From NCBI GenBank assembly GCA_033220425.1, contig CM065651.1:496001-560000 (forward strand): 64,000 bases of DNA, read 5' to 3'. The notes beneath the pieces are model-generated. The model was not told the DNA's origin. It saw nothing but the letters and a program-made list of their open reading frames with translations, and did no database searches. The first letter of the stretch is position 1; the number at the start of each line of letters is the position of its first letter. The position numbers and the translations under genes were made by a program. The DNA is from Lepraria neglecta (taxonomy: Eukaryota; Ascomycota; Lecanoromycetes; Lecanorales; Stereocaulaceae). Positions 58,705 to 64,000 of this stretch are shown piece after piece.

Positions 58705-59943
58705 TTACTTCCCCGTCCTTATGAGATCCTGAACCCCCATCATAAACTCCGCAAATCCAGGTAATTTCTTGTGTTGTGGGATCTCAGTCCAGATGACTTG
58801 GCTTTTAGTAGCTGCTGCCAGAACTTCTGCACTCTCCACACTCAGCTCAAGCCGGAGTTGAAGGTTCCTAGCCACAGAATCATTCCAAGTGCCCACGCCA
58901 AAGAAGTTTTGCCATAAACGACTAACGCCTGGTTGCTGTATCAGCCCTCTGATCACCTTGCTGATATTCCATCCGCTGATATCCTGACGGTACCGAAAGT
59001 GCTCTGTATCAATGTGGTTCAACTGGTCGACGATGTTGCCGAACAGAGACACACAGAATCCGCAGCTGAAGTATTTCTTTTTCACCGTTTTACGACATGT
59101 GTCGGCCTGCGCAGACGCCTCCGAATCCGACATGTTATGAGTATCGATAAGATGATTCACCAGGTTGGCCTTCCTCGTATAGCTCCGAGGGTTCCTTGCA
59201 GCAGTAGCAGAGTCTTCGCATTGCCTGCAAGGGAAGACTGTCTCATGTTCTTTCATATGTCTCTTCCAACCATCGCATGTGTCGAAAGTCTGGGATATCC
59301 CGCAGCGAAAACAGCCGTGCGAATGTTGATGGTTGGAAGTTTCATTGGATGCCTTGGGGAATGGGTGTTGTTGGCTGTCAGCGCTCCGCGGCGTACAGGA
59401 CTCTTCACGATTGGAAGAGAGCGGGGTGAGATCGTGGCCTTCGAAAACCTGAGTGAATTTGGGCGTTCTGCGTCTTTGGCCTACCCGCCCTGGCTTGTTT
59501 CGCTTCTTCTCGTCCCACTCCTGCTTCTTCTCGCTTCGGCGTTCGAGGTTTTGATAATGCGATCTGCAGCTTATAGCACTGCGTCCTCTTAGCTTCTTGC
59601 TGATATCTTCCCAAGTCATGCCGGAATCTTTGAGTCGGGTGATTTCAGCATCCTCGGCGTCAGACCATCTGAACCGCTTTTTTGCTGGCGAGCCGATAAT
59701 TTGGTCTTCGGATCGAACCCTTTTGATTGAAGCTGCGGCTACTGCTTTAGGGTCAGATTTCTGCCTAAAGACTGACTGTGACTTTTTCGGAAGACTGATT
59801 GGCTGTGTAACGAGCACCTTATTCGCAGGGACCGTGGAGGTAGTGAGGTCGGATGTTGTAGAAGCTAATGACGGTGACGGAAGGTTGGGGAAACGAGAAT
59901 CCCTGGACGGGTACGAGACTGATTTGGAGATGATATCCCGCAT
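58705..59943 (-). CDS. SANT/Myb protein with three C2H2 zinc fingers
   Basis: A single 412-codon frame. The N-terminal 65 residues (ISKSVSYPS..., VTQPISLPKKSQ) and SANT/Myb domain (KRFRWSDAEDAEITRL ... SHYQNL, 89-133) match the gene at 53247-55262, as does the EGHDLTP linker. The C-terminal half differs: fingers at 211-233 (CFRCGIS...H.KEH), 239-269 (CRQCE...H..TH) and 294-315 (CGFC...H..TEH), then a leucine-rich helical tail. Likely nuclear and DNA-binding. It is transcribed in the same direction as its relative, 3.4 kb away. Confidence 0.75.
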   Translation of the reverse strand: MRDIISKSVSYPSRDSRFPNLPSPSLASTTSDLTTSTVPANKVLVTQPISLPKKSQSVFRQKSDPKAVAAASIKRVRSEDQIIGSPAKKRFRWSDAEDAEITRLKDSGMTWEDISKKLRGRSAISCRSHYQNLERRSEKKQEWDEKKRNKPGRVGQRRRTPKFTQVFEGHDLTPLSSNREESCTPRSADSQQHPFPKASNETSNHQHSHGCFRCGISQTFDTCDGWKRHMKEHETVFPCRQCEDSATAARNPRSYTRKANLVNHLIDTHNMSDSEASAQADTCRKTVKKKYFSCGFCVSLFGNIVDQLNHIDTEHFRYRQDISGWNISKVIRGLIQQPGVSRLWQNFFGVGTWNDSVARNLQLRLELSVESAEVLAAATKSQVIWTEIPQHKKLPGFAEFMMGVQDLIRTGK

Positions 59944-61025
59944 GGCGACGGGGTTGGCAGACGATGCCTGGGGGTCCAGAATATCACAGCGGCTCTGTGT
60001 CGTGTCTCTTCGGGTTCGTGATCGTTCTTACAGAAGAAAGAGGAGGGAAGCCGCGAGACTTGCTTTGTGTAAAGGTAATCAGGAAGATACAGATGCTGCA
60101 GATGAGATTGCTAGATTTCCTAATACCTTCGCGAGAGAAGAAAGGGGGATTTGCGTCAGGGTTCTAATATCCGAACGCCAATCCCGTATTGGGATCTGCT
60201 TAAGTTTTCGAGTCCATGAATAGGAAGTGCGCGTCCCTCATGGCTGAGAGTTCGGCGTTCCGCAACTGTCTCGAACCAATCAAGGTAGGGCGTTAACGCT
60301 ACGAACCTATCAGCGGAGTTATATATTGGAACACTTTAATTAGATATGGTTGCAGCGATTGTCGACGATTTAATCATTCAAAATGTGGATCTACTGGCTC
60401 AATGCCGAGGTCTGGCTGAGTTGCATATTCGAACACCACCGTTCCGGGGCTTGATAAGGCTTGAACATCCAACTGCAGACCCGCTTACGGAGCGCGATGA
60501 CCCGAAAACCAGGCCCCATCAGGCTGGGGAACGGAAATACGACATGGATTCGATGTGCACGAGTTACAGCAAAGACGTTGGTTGGCAAAGCAGCGGCAGA
60601 GAAAATGTTCTTTGCGTTCTTCAAGCCGCTGAGTATAGCTTTTGTTATCTAACTTAAATCTCGCCTGGCAATGTTCGCAGTACACTTGATCGTTTCTTTT
60701 CACCCCACGTCAGATCCAATCCGGAATATCCTCTGTATGTCCTGTTCTTGATTCTTGCCTTTGGCTGCAGGGCTTAGAAGGACCTTCGTCTTCAGGTCGG
60801 GCCGTTTACTTGGAGCTACGGCTGCTGGATGAAGGTTGGGGTTGTACTACTCGCATGAGAAAGGAATGACCGTTGGTGTCTATGACAACCTGATGATAAG
60901 TACATCCACCGGTACGGCGAGCACGATCAATGTAAATTATATTTTCAGGTGCCCGTCATATTTTGACCGCCTTCGTGAGCGTACGCCTTAGGACCCCCCG
61001 AATTGCTTCCTCTGCTGTATCTTCC
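59944..61025. other. Intergenic region
   Basis: Open frames on both strands (60346-60657 plus, 60485-60703 minus). The minus frame has an HCQARF Cys/His-like start (VYCEHCQARFK) whose DNA recurs at 49870-49925, which suggests a repeat rather than a gene. Confidence 0.45.
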
Positions 61026-62519
61026 TCATTTCCTCCCGTTGATGTGATGGGTTGGGACCAACACCGATGCTACAGGTTCCAACAATCGGAGAGCGACTCG
61101 GTCAGGTATTGGGGGCCACTCCGTCTCCAGTAGTATGCACATTTCCTCCGTACCGAAAAAGTCCCGTGTGAATTCATTCCTCTCAGGGTGCCCATGGCGC
61201 GGAGGAGTGAGGACGTTAGAGGGAGGTAGAGGATCGAAAGAAGTCTCTTCCGCTGTGGTGCGAACTGCAATCTTAAAGTCAGAACGGAGGCTGCAATGAT
61301 AAAGGATTAACGAGAGTCGAGTTTTACCGAGATCACCAAAACAAACCCCCCAGCCAGTAATCCTCAATGGCTGCGTTGATGTAGATGTAGGGGGTCTGCT
61401 ACTGTGTCGGCTATCCATCAAGGTTTCGTGAAGTATCCTCCGAAGCTTCTTGCGAGCTTGAGTAGCGACAATAACACAAATACGTATCGAAAGCTGCGCG
61501 GAAGTGCAGAGCAATAAGATCTGTGTTACCTAGTTATTTCGGTGTACTGGCTGTGGGTTCTATCCTCACTAACCTCAGGAAGCAGATCTCGCGCCCTCAA
61601 CACTTTCCAACCCACGAACAAAGATGTCAACGACGAAAGACTAACGATCAGGCAAGCCAGATAGCCACCTGCGAGACGGGACCATTTTTGAGGGACGAGT
61701 TGAAGATGTTTTGTGAGCCAGATATGAGCAAAGCAGAAGAGTGAAAAGTGCAGACAGCTGGCGCCGGAAATCGTCCAGAAATGATAAGACTCGTTGCGCC
61801 ATCTACAGTGTGTGTCAATATATGTACGTACGATAACAGGATCAACTTACTTGATTAAGGGTAGGAACAGCGAAAGATTGATAACGATGTTGACAGCAAC
61901 ACCAGGGCGATGTATCACCCATCCAAGACCGGTGTCGGAGGTATGTTTATACACGATCCATAAGAAGAAATGCTGCAATTGACTATGAGTATTAATTTAA
62001 TATCATTCACTGAGAGAAGACTTACCTCAAAGCCTGTTATACACATGGAGGAGCAGCAAAGCAGGATGTAATCGACCAACCGAATGATGCCTATCCATCA
62101 AAGCCGTCCATTATTGTATGTCCAGAACTCAAACAAGCCTCTAACTTACCGTCGTCCAGTGAAGTTCCCTTTGAAGAGTTCAAAGCCGTAAGAATGATTG
62201 GTACAAGGTCAAGGACTAACTTGATGAGCAAGGCCAGTGTCTGAAGGAGTCTCCCGCGAATTGGAATTTGGTGGCGGATCGCCTCAAGTAGAGTGAGGAA
62301 CGTGGTAAGAGTAGTACCAAAAATACAAGAACGTATAATAAGGTGAACAGTCGGTGAGACTCTTTCCATTCTAAGAATGACAGGGGGTGTAAGCGTGCAG
62401 GTGAGATTGCAGGAGACAAAGCGGTGCCTAACAAACGGGGCGAAAAAGGCAAACGAGGCAATAGTCCAAAACGAGGCTGCAAGATCCATGGGTTCTATAT
62501 AGGAGCTGCGGATAAACAT
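61026..62519 (-). CDS. Multi-pass membrane protein, unidentified
   Basis: Predicted 429 residues in five exons: 62519-62150, 62090-62026, 61972-61851, 61802-61574 and 61529-61026. All junctions are GT-AG with agreeing phases. Hydrophobic helices occur near residues 12-33, 60-80, 92-115, then in exons 2 and 3 (YILLCCSSMCITGF, VAVNIVINLSLFLPLI) and exon 4 (SCLHFSLFCFAHIW, LACLIVSLSSLTSLFVGW), about seven in total. The last ~150 residues are hydrophilic and proline-rich. The layout resembles fungal seven-helix membrane proteins, but I recognise no family motif. A further short intron may exist in exon 5 (GTAAAACTCG near 61330). Confidence 0.6.
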
Positions 62520-62902
62520 GATGGTAGCGGAACCCTCTTTCTCTCCCTATTCGGAAGCCCAAATCAGAAGAGAAAATACCAATACGATTAAGGATCAACG
62601 ACGCTGATCCTCGCATGACGGCTCCAAAATTGACTCGATATTCCCTCTTTACGATATGGCGCGCTAGATGGAACGATGGGATGGGGAAGTGGGACAGAGC
62701 ATACTAGTAACGGCAGTAAATTTTCAAGGGATGTTGTAGGCGAGACCGGACCAATGGGGCCTCGATCTACATCATCCCTGCAATGTTTTCGCAGTGCGAA
62801 AACATTGCAGGGATTGTAAGTGACTAAGCGATTACCCGCTCGATCCTTTGTACAAGCTGCATCGTCCTACTATTCTTATTTTTATTTCTGCCATTGAATA
62901 GA
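62520..62902. promoter_or_regulatory. Divergent promoter with 41-bp palindrome
   Basis: 383 bp between the start of the membrane-protein gene (minus) and the next gene (plus). It contains the perfect palindrome 62774-62814. Confidence 0.5.
62774..62814. other. Perfect 20-bp-arm palindrome
   Basis: Arms ATCCCTGCAATGTTTTCGCA (62774-62793) and its exact complement (62795-62814) flank a single central G. No mismatch is present. Confidence 0.9.
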
Positions 62903-64000
62903 ATGGGCGTCACAGCTAGTCGAGAGTTCAGCGACGCTGTTGCTAGTTGCGTCAATCAAGGCAAATGCCTTGAAGGCCTTTTAGAAGATCCAGAAGTCGT
63001 AAATTCCAGTATCTTCCATTTCGACGTCGCTAACTGACATTCAGTTTGTACATCGTTGGAAGACCTCCTACCAAGCGCTGCCCCCTAAAGCACAGAAAAG
63101 CTTCGGGGGTCTCGCCCGGCGCCCGCCTCACAAGAAAAGAGGGAAGACTTATTTATCAAAGGTACAGAAAGTCCAGGCGAAGGACATTTGCATCCCCAAG
63201 AGGCTCAAACCAATTTACGCCTCATGGAAGCGACCGACGACATTCTTCAATCAGTTCGCATGGCTGAGAGGGGCATCTACGGTCTCTCAAGTCTATGAAG
63301 AGTTGCGACACATAAATCGGCGGCAAGTTGATGACCCTATCCGTACACGAATCTATGCCGTTGCTCTTTACGACCTGCGTGTCCTAGTCGATGAGGATAC
63401 ATCTTTAAAGCTCAGACCAGAAGTGGAAGAAAAGATCGTGCAGGTTATTTCTGACTCACCAATTGTCAGCGACTCTCCCAAAGATGTGGCGCAATGGACC
63501 AAGTTATACTTGAAATTTGGCGAAAGAATGAGGGAGATTGCGGCGATGAATGGAGGGCTTGGGGCGTTAGTTGTGATGCCATCATCGCTCCTGACAGTAC
63601 ACCAGTGAGTCACCTCATCGTCGGGGCACAAAGTCACTGAGACGCGGCAATTCAAGATGGGCGAAAGAACTTAACGCCGACGACTTCGAAGGCTGCAAAC
63701 ATCATCTACAAAGTATCGGAGTCAACGAAAAAGCCCACGAAGCTGGTGCTCATGAGGTTGCAAATCGGATTCATAGCATTATTCTACAGAATTTCTTTTC
63801 TACTGTCGACCCGAATGCGAACCATGAGGAGGCAGATGAGGAGGCAGGGGAGGAGGCAGATGAGGAGGCAGGGGAGGAGGCAGATGAGGAGGCAGAGGAG
63901 GCAGATGAGGAGGCAGAAGAGGAGGCAGAGGAGGAGGCAGAGGAGGAGGCAGAGGAGGCAGAGGAGGAGGCAGAGGAGGAGGATAAAGGGTCACCAAAGG
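62903..64000 (+). CDS. Unidentified gene with Glu/Asp-rich tail, incomplete
   Basis: An ATG at 62903 opens 44 codons (MGVTASREFSDAV...). A frame open from 63045 runs to 63604 and joins 63657 onward across a clean 52-bp intron (GTGAGT...CAAG, phase 2). The first junction is unclear: a GTATCT donor at 63009 with a TAACTGAC branch and CAG at 63044 would be only 36 bp. The middle part (IRTRIYAVALYDLRVLVDED..., VAQWTKLYLKFGERMREIAAMN) is helical and conserved-looking, but I know no family for it. The C-terminus is a run of EEADEEAGEEAE-type repeats and the gene leaves the window without a stop. Confidence 0.5.
63823..63985 (+). repeat. GAGGAGGCA coding minisatellite
   Basis: About 160 bp of purine-rich units of 9-12 bp (GAGGAGGCAGAT and GAGGAGGCAGGG variants), in frame, coding Glu-Glu-Ala-Asp/Gly repeats. 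Length is expected to vary between strains. Confidence 0.9.

Noticed and set aside
59597-60223. 208-codon plus-strand frame over the Myb/C2H2 gene start
   Set aside because: Shadow of the minus-strand coding region.

Overview
The window reads as the chromosome of a filamentous ascomycete (Pezizomycotina). The genes have short introns with GTAAGT-like donors and CTAAC-like branch sites, and the protein families are fungal: a HAD-type terpene cyclase, a fungal rhodopsin-like membrane protein, a fungal APH-type kinase-like protein, an FTA2-like kinetochore protein and Myb/zinc-finger proteins. About 33 kb of nested transposons is saturated with TpA, as left by repeat-induced point mutation (RIP). 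The window splits sharply into two halves.

Positions 1 to about 33,000 are a gene-free, AT-rich graveyard. It holds chromodomain-bearing Ty3/gypsy fossils of two families. Family A has copies at 1-6642 (minus) and 13048-20678 (plus), and a third copy split into 11827-13047 and 21017-27677. Family B lies at 6643-11826, with a piece of its other LTR at 20679-21016. The family B target-site duplication is GTACG at 21017 and its reverse complement at 11827, which shows that the block has been inverted. Younger guests sit inside: two non-autonomous Helitron-like elements inserted exactly between A and T, a 1.4-kb TRIM with 171-bp LTRs and a perfect 5-bp target-site duplication, a 178-bp solo LTR, a 675-bp polypyrimidine tract, and a 4.04-kb Tc1/mariner-type transposon (29353-33396) with 88-bp inverted repeats, a DDE transposase and a second long unidentified gene. 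The RIP signal stops inside the right end of that transposon.

Positions 33,500 to 42,700 hold a small terpenoid gene cluster that abuts the graveyard. It contains an AstC/DrtB-type HAD-terpene cyclase (minus) and, facing away from it, a cytochrome P450, followed by a short-chain dehydrogenase and the first four exons of a rhodopsin-like membrane protein that loses its 3' end at a GC-rich, tandemly repeated tract. The cyclase and P450 share an 832-bp divergent promoter carrying three 50-bp tandem repeats and a solo LTR. The expected chemistry is cyclisation of farnesyl diphosphate to a drimane-type skeleton, then oxidation by the P450 and dehydrogenase. The product is not predictable from sequence alone.

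Positions 43,000 to 64,000 are an accessory region of mixed single genes: a chromodomain/AT-hook protein, an APH-family protein, an FTA2-like protein, two related SANT/Myb proteins with different zinc-binding C-termini, a multi-pass membrane protein, and a gene with a Glu/Asp-rich tail that runs off the window. Between them lie relics of Tc1-like elements, a dispersed ~200-bp repeat in four copies, and several strong hairpins. Gene density is low and many intergenic spaces exceed 1 kb.
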